From Methyloversatilis sp. (GTDB taxonomy: Bacteria; Pseudomonadota; Gammaproteobacteria; Burkholderiales; Rhodocyclaceae), in contig JAGNYW010000006.1 of NCBI GenBank assembly GCA_017984755.1, positions 62,001 to 126,000 on the forward strand: a stretch of 64,000 bases of DNA, written 5' to 3'. A program made the position numbers and the translations under genes. Positions 1-8,300 of this stretch are shown one piece after another. Position 1 is the first letter of the stretch; each line of letters starts with the position of its first letter. A model generated the notes under the pieces. That model did no database searches. It was not told the DNA's origin and saw only the letters and a list, made by a program, of their open reading frames with translations.

Positions 1-1462
1 GGTGCCGGAAGTCGGGCGGGCAGTCGATCTGCCAGCCTGAACGGGTGAGCGTGCCGGCGGCATCGGCAAAGAAGCGCGCCCAGGCGGCTTCGCTTTCCAG
101 ACCGAGTGCGCCCACCGGCAGTGCTTCGAACATCTGCAGCCAGCGCGCCTGTATGGGCGCGAAACCGCTGCTGCCCAGCTGCGCCAGCGCGCGTTGTTCC
201 GCCGCAGCGTCGCGCTTGACGCGCACGGCACGGCCGCTCGGCAGCGTCGCCAGATCGGACGCGTCGGTCGCTGCGAAGCGCGCCTGACCGTATTGCAGCG
301 TGACCGTCGCGATGTCGTAAAGCGTGTGGCCGAGCGCCTTGTCGTAGCGCCGGTGCGGTCTGACGTGCCAGACCGGCAGGCTCTGCAGATGCAGTACCGG
401 ACGCAGCGGTTCATCCAGCAGCGGCAGGCTGGCGGCATCGCGTCCCAGCGGCGATGGCAGCGCGGGCGCCACTTCGGCCAGCGCTTCGGCCACCAGCGAC
501 AGCTCGGCGGGCGACAGCAGCGGCAGCTCCAGCAATGCCTGCAGTGCCGCGCGATCCGGATGCGTGATTTCGCCGGCGAGCCCCGCCTGCGCGTCGATGT
601 ACCAGGGCGGCTCGGTGGGCAGCACGCAGTCGGCAGGCGGATCGCAGGCGAGCAGGGCGCGCACGCCCATTTTCTCGGTCTGCCATTCGAGCTGGCCGCC
701 TCGCGGTTCGCTGGCGGACAGCATGCCGGCTGCGTGATCGGTGCCCGCTTGGGCGACGAAGGTGCGACCGGTATCGAGCGCGCTGCGCAACACCTGCAGG
801 CCGTCCGCGCCGCGCAGTTCGAACGGTACGAAGGTGCTGCTGTGACGCTTTCGTATGGCATCGCGCAGCAGACGGAACACCGACAGGTCACCTTCTTCCA
901 CGAAAGTCGGTGGCTTGAGCAGTGCCTGTTCGAAATTGAACCAGGGCTGGCCGGCACCGGTGAAGGTGCCATCGCGGTTTGGCTTTGCCTTGAGCAGCTT
1001 GAATTCAGGGGTCTGGGCACCGCGCAGGGTCACCACGTAGATGATCGAATCGCGCGGCGCGGGGCGCTTCTTCAGTGCGTCGTCCGGCTGCCGGGCGAGT
1101 CGCGCCCCCAGCGTTTTCGCCCAGCGCAGCACTTCAGCGCGCGGCTTCTCGATCAGCTCGCCCTGCTGTTTCGCCGCCAGCAGCAGACCGACCGCGTGCT
1201 TGCAGCGGTTGCCGACCGGGCAACTGCAGCGCGATGCGATTTCCAGCGTGCGTTCGCCGAAGTACTCCCGTCGCTCCAGCCGCACCGATACCTGGTAGGG
1301 CTGCGGGCGCGAGCCGCGCACGAGCGCGCGCAGGGTCGGCCCATTGACCTCGATGTCGCCGACCCGTGAGACATAGCTGCTACCGCGGAGAATCGTTTCT
1401 TCCGAAAACAACTCGCCGAGCATGCGGTCGTCAAGCTGGGAAAGCAGGCGTGTCAGTTCCAT
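1..1462 (-). CDS. SWIM zinc-finger helicase N-terminal region (SNF2-type likely), partial
   Basis: The reading frame opens at an ATG ending at 1462 and runs off the left edge, so only about 487 N-terminal residues are present. Residues about 65-85 read as a SWIM zinc finger: CSCPVGNRCKH, with the CxC...CxH spacing, followed by a hydrophobic helix. SWIM domains bind nucleic acid or protein and commonly sit at the N-terminus of large bacterial SNF2-family DEAD/DEAH helicases. The rest of the visible region, about 110-487, is the non-catalytic segment expected before the ATPase core. No Walker motif is visible because that part lies outside the window, so the helicase assignment is inferred from the architecture. 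It is the last gene of a minus-strand run that begins with sigma/anti-sigma genes, 82 bases downstream of the small zinc-finger anti-sigma gene. Confidence 0.7.
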   Translation of the reverse strand, partial: MELTRLLSQLDDRMLGELFSEETILRGSSYVSRVGDIEVNGPTLRALVRGSRPQPYQVSVRLERREYFGERTLEIASRCSCPVGNRCKHAVGLLLAAKQQGELIEKPRAEVLRWAKTLGARLARQPDDALKKRPAPRDSIIYVVTLRGAQTPEFKLLKAKPNRDGTFTGAGQPWFNFEQALLKPPTFVEEGDLSVFRLLRDAIRKRHSSTFVPFELRGADGLQVLRSALDTGRTFVAQAGTDHAAGMLSASEPRGGQLEWQTEKMGVRALLACDPPADCVLPTEPPWYIDAQAGLAGEITHPDRAALQALLELPLLSPAELSLVAEALAEVAPALPSPLGRDAASLPLLDEPLRPVLHLQSLPVWHVRPHRRYDKALGHTLYDIATVTLQYGQARFAATDASDLATLPSGRAVRVKRDAAAEQRALAQLGSSGFAPIQARWLQMFEALPVGALGLESEAAWARFFADAAGTLTRSGWQIDCPPDFRH

Positions 1463-1544
1463 CGCGAAGCGCGGTGCAGGGCAAAAGGGACGCAGGATTG
1501 TAAAGCCTGTGCCCGGCAGCACCGTGACAACACGCTACGTACTG

Positions 1545-1769
1545 CTAGCGGTGATCGCCCTGTGGCTTGCGCGAAAGCAGCAGGTCGACGCGTGCAAACA
1601 GATCGGCGAACTGCTGCGCGGCGATGCGGCAATGCGGACAGTGCTCGACATGGGTTCTGAGCTGCGTCGTTTCCTTGCCATCGAGCGGGCGGTCACGCAT
1701 TTCCGACACGAGGCGTGTGCTGTCACGGCAGCTTATTCCGCCCGCCGGTGCGGGGGCAGCCGGGCTCAC
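1545..1769 (-). CDS. small soluble zinc-finger anti-sigma factor (zf-HC2 type)
   Basis: Encodes 74 residues from a GTG start that overlaps the stop of the preceding sigma gene (GTGA), so translation is probably coupled. The central motif HVEHCPHC gives the HxxxCxxC arrangement of the zinc-binding anti-sigma domain. An amphipathic stretch, FADLFARVDLLL, follows. There is no membrane segment, so it would act in the cytoplasm, unlike the second and larger anti-sigma protein at 3486-4235. The expected role is to sequester the ECF sigma factor encoded directly upstream, possibly releasing it on oxidative loss of zinc. That mechanism is known for ZAS-type proteins and is only inferred here. Confidence 0.72.
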   Translation of the reverse strand: MSPAAPAPAGGISCRDSTRLVSEMRDRPLDGKETTQLRTHVEHCPHCRIAAQQFADLFARVDLLLSRKPQGDHR

Positions 1770-2335
1770 GGACAGCTCCAGCCAAGGCTGACGCAGTCGC
1801 GCAGTCGCATGCGGGCGCGGTAGAGCAGCACCCGCAGATGGCCTTCGGTCAGCCCCAGTTGCGCGGCGATTTCGCTGAACTCGAGATCAAGGAATTCGCG
1901 CATCAGGAACACACGGGCGGTGTTGGCAGGCAATTTCTGCATGCACAGTTCGATCAGTTCGAGCAGTTCGCGGTGCGCCACGGACGCTTCCGGGCAGCTG
2001 TCATTGAGCACGACAGGATGCCAGCAGCCATCGGCCGTGAAGTGGTCGTCGAACTCCGACTCGTCGTCCGGCAGCACGTCCTCGGGGTCGAGGCGGACGT
2101 AGCGGACGCGCCGGCGGATGGCATCGACGATCTTGTGCCTCAGGATGCCGACCAGCCAGGCGCGCACCGGCACGTCGCCGGAGAAGCCTGCCAAGCCGGT
2201 GAGTGCGGCAGCGAAGGTGTCCTGAACGACGTCGTCGGCGTCCTCGCGCGACCCCAGCTGCAGCGCGGCAAGGTTGAGCAGGAAGCGTCTGTGTTCGGCC
2301 AGCGTGTCGGCGAGCGGCTGGGACAGTGCGGTCAT
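1766..2335 (-). CDS. ECF RNA polymerase sigma factor (first of two)
   Basis: A 189-residue ECF-type sigma factor starting MTALSQPLADTLAEHRR. Region 2 is visible as DADDVVQDTFAAAL followed by the VRAWLVGILRHKIVDAIRR helix (-10 recognition). Region 4 is visible as LPANTARVFLMREFLDLEFSEIAAQLGLTEGHLRVLLYRARMRLRDC, split here in description only (-35 recognition helix-turn-helix). A longer frame exists upstream, but it reads through the hairpin at 2361-2412, so I chose the internal ATG at 2335. Its partner anti-sigma gene overlaps its 3' end. Upstream in the same direction lies the catalase-related peroxidase gene, suggesting an oxidative-stress regulon, with transcription passing through the intervening hairpin. 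Confidence 0.82.
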   Translation of the reverse strand: MTALSQPLADTLAEHRRFLLNLAALQLGSREDADDVVQDTFAAALTGLAGFSGDVPVRAWLVGILRHKIVDAIRRRVRYVRLDPEDVLPDDESEFDDHFTADGCWHPVVLNDSCPEASVAHRELLELIELCMQKLPANTARVFLMREFLDLEFSEIAAQLGLTEGHLRVLLYRARMRLRDCVSLGWSCP

Positions 2336-2360
2336 GGACGCGAAGTATGCATGATCCGTA

Positions 2361-2412
2361 CTGTCCTGCCGGGCGCGGCGTCCGGCAGGACAGCCGGACG
2401 CCGCGCCCGGCA
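2361..2412 (-). terminator. two overlapping, mutually exclusive hairpins between peroxidase and sigma genes
   Basis: A perfect 20-base inverted repeat (arms 2367-2386 and 2393-2412, 6-base loop) overlaps a second perfect 12-base inverted repeat (arms 2361-2372 and 2382-2393, 9-base loop). The two cannot form together. They lie 12 bases after the peroxidase stop and 25 bases before the sigma start, both on the minus strand. No T-run follows the large stem on that strand. It may therefore be a processing or attenuating structure rather than a full terminator. Confidence 0.6.
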
Positions 2413-2424
2413 TGACCGCTGCGA

Positions 2425-3408
2425 TCAAGGCTGCGCGCGGCGAGCGCTCGAAACCCCGTAGGCCGCGGCGCGCACGCGAAGAACCGGGTCGTCGGACGGC
2501 TCGATCCCCGCCGGCAGCCGGGTTGGCACATACACCTGTTCATTGCAGTCCTGACCGCTGTAGCGATCGAGCGACAGCCGGCCGAGATGCACCCTGGCAG
2601 GCCCGTTGGACCATGTCACCGATGGATCGGTCAGCGAATCGCCGCTGCCGGCGGGTTGTGCGTAAAGGTCCAGATCGGCGCTGCCGCTGCCGACACGGTC
2701 TCTGAATTCCTTTTCGAGAAAGTCGTCGGGCAGCGATTTCTCCTCGGCCTCGCTGAGATGGCGGGTGCCGGATACCGGCTCGAACTGCAGCCGTGCCCAA
2801 GTCGAGCTGCCATCGGCCGCCACGAACTTGAAGGCGTGATTGGAGAAATACGGCGTGCTCGCATACGAGGCCGGCGCTGCGTGCGCCGCCAGCATTGAGG
2901 GTTGCCGTGTGCCCTCCGGATATTGTTCGTTGTGGGCCTTGATGCGCGCCGGGTCCGGTTTCTTCGTGGCCGGATCTGCCACGCGTGCTTTCAGGAAGCT
3001 CACGAAGGAAGCCGGTGTCGCGGCGAAGAACACGGGTTCGGAAATGAAGACCATGTCCCATCCTGCATCGGGCCCGGTCAGCCTTACCGCGATGCCGCGC
3101 ACCGAGCGACTCTTGTCGGAGATGCGCGGATTGCCGCCGCCGATCGAGAAACGCACTTCGGCCGGCACCTGCATCGCAGACAGCAGCCGGGTCTTTGCGA
3201 AGCCGTCCGCGGCCGGCGCGGGCGTGAAGGTGCCGCGTGCGCAGAAGCCTTTCGCGTGCGATCCACGGGCGCCGGCATGCTTGCCGAAAACGCCGTTGAG
3301 CGCATTGACCATGTCGGCCGGTGTCGGCTCGGCTGCCTGCAGCGGCATCGCTGCGAAGGCGGCCAGAAGCAGTCCGGTGGCGGAAAGGGGGCGGGTTTTT
3401 CGTTTCAT
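2425..3408 (-). CDS. periplasmic catalase-related peroxidase
   Basis: Encodes 327 residues. The first 26 are a Sec signal peptide (basic MKRKTR, a hydrophobic LLLAAF segment, then a QAAE cleavage region), so the enzyme is exported. The body matches the short catalase-related peroxidase family (SrpA-like): a distal histidine in RGSHAKGFCARGTF, a GGNPRISDKS segment, SVRGIAVRL, and AFKF after YFSNH. The family is heme-dependent and uses organic substrates with hydrogen peroxide rather than being a full-length catalase. Its length is typical of that family. The start at 3408 has a GGAG ribosome-binding site. An ECF-like promoter lies at 3463-3489. Position between two sigma/anti-sigma pairs suggests control by one of them. 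Confidence 0.82.
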   Translation of the reverse strand: MKRKTRPLSATGLLLAAFAAMPLQAAEPTPADMVNALNGVFGKHAGARGSHAKGFCARGTFTPAPAADGFAKTRLLSAMQVPAEVRFSIGGGNPRISDKSRSVRGIAVRLTGPDAGWDMVFISEPVFFAATPASFVSFLKARVADPATKKPDPARIKAHNEQYPEGTRQPSMLAAHAAPASYASTPYFSNHAFKFVAADGSSTWARLQFEPVSGTRHLSEAEEKSLPDDFLEKEFRDRVGSGSADLDLYAQPAGSGDSLTDPSVTWSNGPARVHLGRLSLDRYSGQDCNEQVYVPTRLPAGIEPSDDPVLRVRAAAYGVSSARRAQP

Positions 3409-3462
3409 GGCGACTCCGTTCGAGTGAGGAAGGGGATGTGAAGGCACAGAACCCTCGCCATG

Positions 3463-3489
3463 TAGTCGCGCGAAACGCGTTTTCGTTAC
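3463..3489 (-). promoter_or_regulatory. ECF-type promoter candidate for the peroxidase gene
   Basis: On the minus strand GTAAC (3489-3485) is followed after 16 bases by CGACTA (3468-3463). This resembles GTAAC-N16-CGA(A/C)T promoters known for some ECF sigma factors, such as Caulobacter SigF-like systems. Transcription would start near 3456, about 48 bases before the peroxidase ATG at 3408. The -35 element overlaps the stop codon of the upstream anti-sigma gene, so this looks like a separate transcription unit. No equally good copy is visible before either sigma gene. Confidence 0.45.
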
Positions 3490-4235
3490 AGTCTTTTCGA
3501 ATCTCCCCGATCGCTGCCGTGCGCGGTGATCACCTGCCAGCTCACGTGCCGGTGCAGCATGTTCGCTGCGGCGCGCGCCTGTTCCTTGTCTCCGGCGACG
3601 ACGGCGAACATGCCCTGACCACCGGCTTCGACATGCACGCCCAGACCGCCGTACGAAGCGGTGATCGTGCGTGCCTTGTCCGGCATGAGCTGCGGCAGCA
3701 GCAACAGGGTCGCCGGACCCTTTTCCGTATCGAACACGATATGCCAGCCGGTACCGCCCGGCACCGGGCAGAGCTTTACGTAGCGCACCGCCGACAGCGG
3801 CACCTGCACTTCCGCTCCGAAACTTTCGAACACCTGTGCGACGCGCTCGGGTGCGATCAGACGGGTGCTCATCAGCGCTTCCGGTTCGTGCTTGACGTGC
3901 TCCACGGCCAATGCCACGCGTTCGCGGTCGGGTGCGGCATGCCAGAACTGCGCGCCCATGCCCACGCTGAGCACGACGCTGGCGGCCAACGCCCAGAGCT
4001 TCAGCGGCGCCCGCGTGCTGCTGCGGCCGGACACGATGATGCGTTCGGCCAGACCGTCCGGCACATCGATGGCGACCGCCTGCTGCAACGCGCGCTCCTG
4101 GGCGTTTACTCGGCGCGAGAATCCCTGGCAGGCGGGGCAGGCGATCAGATGCTCTTCCGCGGATTCGCTCAGGTGGCGCGGGTCGGCCAGCTTTTCGCGC
4201 CGGAAGTCGATGCAGTTGAATGCAGGGCCGTTCAT
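3486..4235 (-). CDS. membrane anti-sigma factor, DUF3379-like
   Basis: Encodes 249 residues with an ATGA overlap onto the preceding sigma gene and a GGAGGG ribosome-binding site. The N-terminus has a zinc-finger-like block: CIDFRREKLADPRHLSE...HLIACPACQGF, that is, C...H...CxxC. A single hydrophobic segment, LWALAASVVLSVGMGAQFW, near residues 82-100 implies one membrane crossing. The C-terminal about 145 residues would then be periplasmic and could sense an envelope signal. The architecture agrees with DUF3379 proteins, predicted membrane anti-sigma factors paired with ECF sigma factors. The signal it senses cannot be read from the sequence. Confidence 0.75.
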   Translation of the reverse strand: MNGPAFNCIDFRREKLADPRHLSESAEEHLIACPACQGFSRRVNAQERALQQAVAIDVPDGLAERIIVSGRSSTRAPLKLWALAASVVLSVGMGAQFWHAAPDRERVALAVEHVKHEPEALMSTRLIAPERVAQVFESFGAEVQVPLSAVRYVKLCPVPGGTGWHIVFDTEKGPATLLLLPQLMPDKARTITASYGGLGVHVEAGGQGMFAVVAGDKEQARAAANMLHRHVSWQVITAHGSDRGDSKRL

Positions 4236-4753
4236 GATTCCACCCTCCGGGCTACCTTGGTCCCCGGTTGCGCGGTGAGCACGCCGCGCAGTGTCTGACG
4301 GGCGCGTGTCAGGCGGGTCATGATGGCCCCTTCGGTCGTGTCGAGCATGGTAGCGATTTCGGCGCATGAAAATCCGCCAAGTGCCTGCAGGACCAGCGGT
4401 TCGCGCAGGGTCAGCGGCAGGCTGCCCAGCAGGTTTTCCATTTCGAACAGTTCGATCGGCTCATGGTCGGCCGCAATCTGCAGGTCTTCCAGCTCGATAT
4501 CGACATAATCGAACTGCTTGCGCTCGTAGAGGCGCGCATGTTCGCGCCGCACGATGGTGATCAGCCAGCTCTTGGTGGCATTCGAATCCTTGATGTCATC
4601 CCAGGCCTTCCACGCGCGGGCGAAGGTTTCCTGTACCAGATCTTCAGCGACGAACTTGTCGCGGCACAGCCACCAGGCGAAACGGAACAGGTCAGGGCTG
4701 AACGCCCGCACGGCCTGCTCGAAACTCTTGCGCTTGTTGAATCCGAGTATCAC
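4232..4753 (-). CDS. ECF RNA polymerase sigma factor (second of two)
   Basis: A 173-residue sigma-70 family ECF factor from a GTG start at 4753. Region 2 reads LFRFAWWLCRDKFVAEDLVQETFARAWKAW with the following TKSWLITIVRREHAR helix. Region 4 reads LREPLVLQALGGFSCAEIATMLDTTEGAIMTRLTRARQTLR, given only to mark the helix-turn-helix. A linker of acidic and hydrophobic residues separates them. Its stop overlaps the DUF3379 anti-sigma start by four bases, the usual arrangement of a sigma and its membrane inhibitor. The GTG is the first plausible start and the Shine-Dalgarno signal is weak. The frame is open further upstream without an ATG. Confidence 0.82.
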   Translation of the reverse strand: MILGFNKRKSFEQAVRAFSPDLFRFAWWLCRDKFVAEDLVQETFARAWKAWDDIKDSNATKSWLITIVRREHARLYERKQFDYVDIELEDLQIAADHEPIELFEMENLLGSLPLTLREPLVLQALGGFSCAEIATMLDTTEGAIMTRLTRARQTLRGVLTAQPGTKVARRVES

Positions 4754-4923
4754 GAAAGTGTCCGTGGAGTGATCTGACAGAACTTGAGACCCGTGCCGGG
4801 CACGGAACCTTACAAGTGCACAGGTGGATTTTCGGGGCAGTGTCCGGAACGCGGCACGCGGCGCCGGAATCGGATGCGCGGGCGTCTACAATGCATGCCT
4901 CGAACGATACAGGGTGTCGCGAC

Positions 4924-5301
4924 ATGCAGAGCTTCTTCGCGGTGGGCGGCGGCGCGGCGCTGGGCGCGTGGCTGCGCTGGGGTCTCGGGCTGGCGCTGAA
5001 TCCGCTGTTCGCCGGATTTCCGCTCGGTACCTGGGTCGCCAATCTGGTCGGCGGACTGCTGATGGGTGTGGCGCTGGCGGTGTTCCAGTCGCTGCCCGAA
5101 TTGCCGCCGCACCTGAAACTGCTGTGTACGACCGGCTTTCTGGGTGGGCTGACCACCTTTTCGAGCTTTTCCGGCGAGGTTTTCGCGCTGCTGCAGCGTG
5201 GCGACAACCTCTGGGCCGCAGCGGCCATCGCTGCACACGTGATCGGATCGCTGGCCATGACCGCCCTCGGCTGGTGGGTCTGGCACCGCCTTGCGGCTTG
5301 A
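4924..5301 (+). CDS. crcB: fluoride ion channel CrcB (Fluc)
   Basis: A 125-residue inner-membrane protein with four hydrophobic helices. It carries the family signatures GTWVANLVGG in the second helix region and GFLGGLTTFSSFSGE in the third. In the Fluc family these form the dimeric fluoride export channel, with the TTFSSF phenylalanines lining the pore. I chose the ATG at 4924 because the residues before it are not membrane-like or conserved. A TACAAT -10-like hexamer lies at 4887-4892. I see no fluoride riboswitch in the 170-base gap, although crcB genes often have one. The gene is divergent from the second sigma operon. Confidence 0.9.
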   Translation: MQSFFAVGGGAALGAWLRWGLGLALNPLFAGFPLGTWVANLVGGLLMGVALAVFQSLPELPPHLKLLCTTGFLGGLTTFSSFSGEVFALLQRGDNLWAAAAIAAHVIGSLAMTALGWWVWHRLAA

Positions 5302-5378
5302 GGCCGCAAGGCGGGATGCAGGGCGCGGGACGCAGGCTTTTTCCCGCATCTTGAATCTTGGATCCTGCAACTGCCCTT

Positions 5379-8300
5379 ATGAATGATCTGAACGCCCTCC
5401 TCGAGAGCTGCATGAGCCGTGATGCGGCGGCGATCGCGCGCGCGGTGCGCGATCTGCCGCCTGCCATGCGCGCGCCGGACAGGTGGCCCGCGAAACTCGC
5501 CGAACGCGTTGCGGCTTCGCAGGCCAGGGTGGCGGCGCGCCGTGCTTCGGCGCCCAAAGTCGACTACCCGGAAGAACTGCCGGTATCGGCGCGACGCGAC
5601 GAGATCGCCGCTGCGCTGGCCGCGCACCAGGTGATCATCGTGTGCGGCGAAACGGGTTCCGGCAAGACGACGCAGCTACCCAAGCTGTGTCTGGAACTGG
5701 GGCGTGGCGCACGCGGGCTGATCGGCCACACGCAGCCGCGCCGCATCGCCGCGCGAGCCACCGCCGACCGCGTGGCGAAGGAACTGAATGTGCTGCTCGG
5801 CCGCGAAGTGGGCTTCGCCATCCGCTTCACCGACCGCACGTCGGAAGACAGCCGCATCAAGCTGATGACCGACGGCATCCTGCTCGCCGGGACGCAGCGC
5901 GATCGCTGGCTGGCGGCCTACGACACGCTGATCATCGACGAAGCGCACGAGCGCAGCCTGAACATCGACTTCCTGCTCGGCTACCTGCGCGAGGTGCTGC
6001 CGCGCCGGCCTGATCTGAAGGTGATCGTCACATCCGCCACCCTCGATGCCGAGCGCTTCGCCAATCATTTCGCGCAGAACGGCAGGCTGGCGCCGGTGAT
6101 CGAGGTGAGTGGCCGGCTGTATCCCATCGAAATGCGCTGGCGGCCGTTCGAGGCGCAGAAGGACCGCGACCTCTACGACGCGGTCGCCGATGCCGTCGAC
6201 GAGGCGTTCTCGACCGGCCCCGGCGACGTGCTGGTGTTCATGCCGGGCGAGCGGGAAATCCGCGAGTGCACTGAAACGCTGCGCAAGCACCACATGCGTC
6301 TGCCCGGCGTGAAGCCCGAAGTACTGTCGCTGTATGCGCGGCAGTCGGCGCAGGAACAGGCGCGTGTGTTCCAGGGCTCGAACGGTCGCCGTGTCATTCT
6401 CGCGACCAATGTGGCGGAAACGTCGCTCACTGTGCCGGGCATCCGCTACGTGATCGACACCGGTCTGGCGCGCGTCAAGCGCTACAGCTACCGCAACAAG
6501 GTGGAACAGCTGCAGGTCGAACCCATAGCCCAGTCGGCGGCGAAACAGCGCGCCGGGCGCTGCGGCCGCGTGTCGAGCGGCGTGTGCTTCAGGCTGTACG
6601 ACGAAGAGGACTTCAACCAGCGGCCGGCGCATACCGACCCGGAAATCCTGCGTTCCTCGCTGGCCGGCGTCATCCTGCGCATGAAGTCGCTGAGTCTGGC
6701 CGACGTCGAGGAATTTCCCTTCATCGACCGCCCGGCGCCGCGCGCCATCGCCGACGGCTACCAGCTGCTGCAGGAGCTGGGCGCCGTCGACGAGGGGCGT
6801 ACGCTGACCACGCTGGGCCGCGAACTGGCCAAGTTGCCGGTCGATCCGCGCATCGCGCGCATGGTGCTGGCGGCGCGCGACCAGGGGGCGCTGAAGGAAG
6901 TGCTGGTGATCACCGCCGGCCTGTCTGTGCAGGATCCGCGCGACCGCCCGGAGGATCGGGCCGGCACCGCCGATCAGGCGCACGCGAAGTTCGCCGACGA
7001 ACGCAGCGAATTCCTGTGGTACCTGAAGGCCTGGGCAGCGTTCGACGAAGTTTGGCATCACCAGTCGCAGGCGAAACAGCGCGAATGGTGCCGCGCCAAC
7101 TTCCTGAACTGGCTGCGCATGCGCGAGTGGCGCGACGTACACACCCAGCTGCACACGCTGTGCGCCGAACACGAGTGGAAGGAAAACGAGCTGCCGGCTG
7201 CATTCGAGCCGCTTCACCGCGCGCTGCTTGCCGGTCTGCTGGGCAACATCGGCCTGCGGGTGGAAGACGCGCGCGCCGGCGAACCGCCGTATCTGGGCGC
7301 ACGCGGCATCAAGTTCTGGCCACATCCCGGCTCGGCACTGGCGAAGAAGGGCGGCAAGTGGATCATCAGCGCCGAGCTGGTGGAAACCACGCGACTGTTC
7401 GCGCGCTGCATCGCACGCATCGAACCCGAGTGGATCGAGGAGGTGGGCGCTCACCTGCTGCGCCGCTCGACCTACGAGCCGCACTGGTCGAAAAGTCGCG
7501 GTGAAACCGTGGCGTGGGAGCGCGGCGTCATCCATGGCCTCACGCTGTACGCCAAGCGCGCCGTGCAGTACGGCAAGACCGACCCGGTACTGGCGCGCGA
7601 ACTGCTCATCCGCGAAGGTCTCGTCAATGGCGACGTGACCGACATCGCGCTGAAACAGATGAAATTCCTGCAGCACAACCTCGATCTCGTCGCGCAGATC
7701 GAGCGGCTGGAGGAGAAGCAGCGGCGGCAGGACCTGCTGGTGGACGAGTCGCTGATCCACGCCTTCTACGATTCCATCGTGCCGGCCGAAGTGATCGACC
7801 TGCGCAGCTTCGAACGCTGGCGCCGCGATGCCGAGCGCGAAAACGTGAAACTGCTGTACCTGACGCGCGAACAGTTGATGCGGCACGAGGCCGCCGGCGT
7901 CAGCAGCGAGCGCTTTCCGGCGAAGATGGATCTGCTGGGCCAGCGGCTCAAGCTGGAGTACCGGCACGAGCCGGGTGCTGCCGACGACGGCGTGACGCTG
8001 ACCGTACCGCTGGCCATCCTGAACCAGATTCCGGTGGCCCGGCTCGACTGGCTGGTGCCCGGTCTGATCGAGGAAAAGGTGCTGCAGCTGGCGAAGACGA
8101 TTCCTCCCAAGCTGCGGCACCGGCTGCAGCCGGTGGCCGGCTTCGTCGCCGATTTCGTCGAGCAGGAACACGATCAGTCCGAACCGCTGGTCAAGGCGCT
8201 GGCGCGTGCCATCGAACTGCGGGTAAGCCTCAAGCTGCCGCCGGATGCGATCCGCGCCGAAAACCTGCCGGCGCATCTGATGATGAACGTGCGCGTGGTC

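Noticed and set aside
4754..4923. A possible fluoride riboswitch and GGAAC ECF-like motifs before crcB.
   Set aside because: I could not find the conserved pseudoknot sequences of the fluoride riboswitch, and the two GGAAC motifs lack matching -10 elements.
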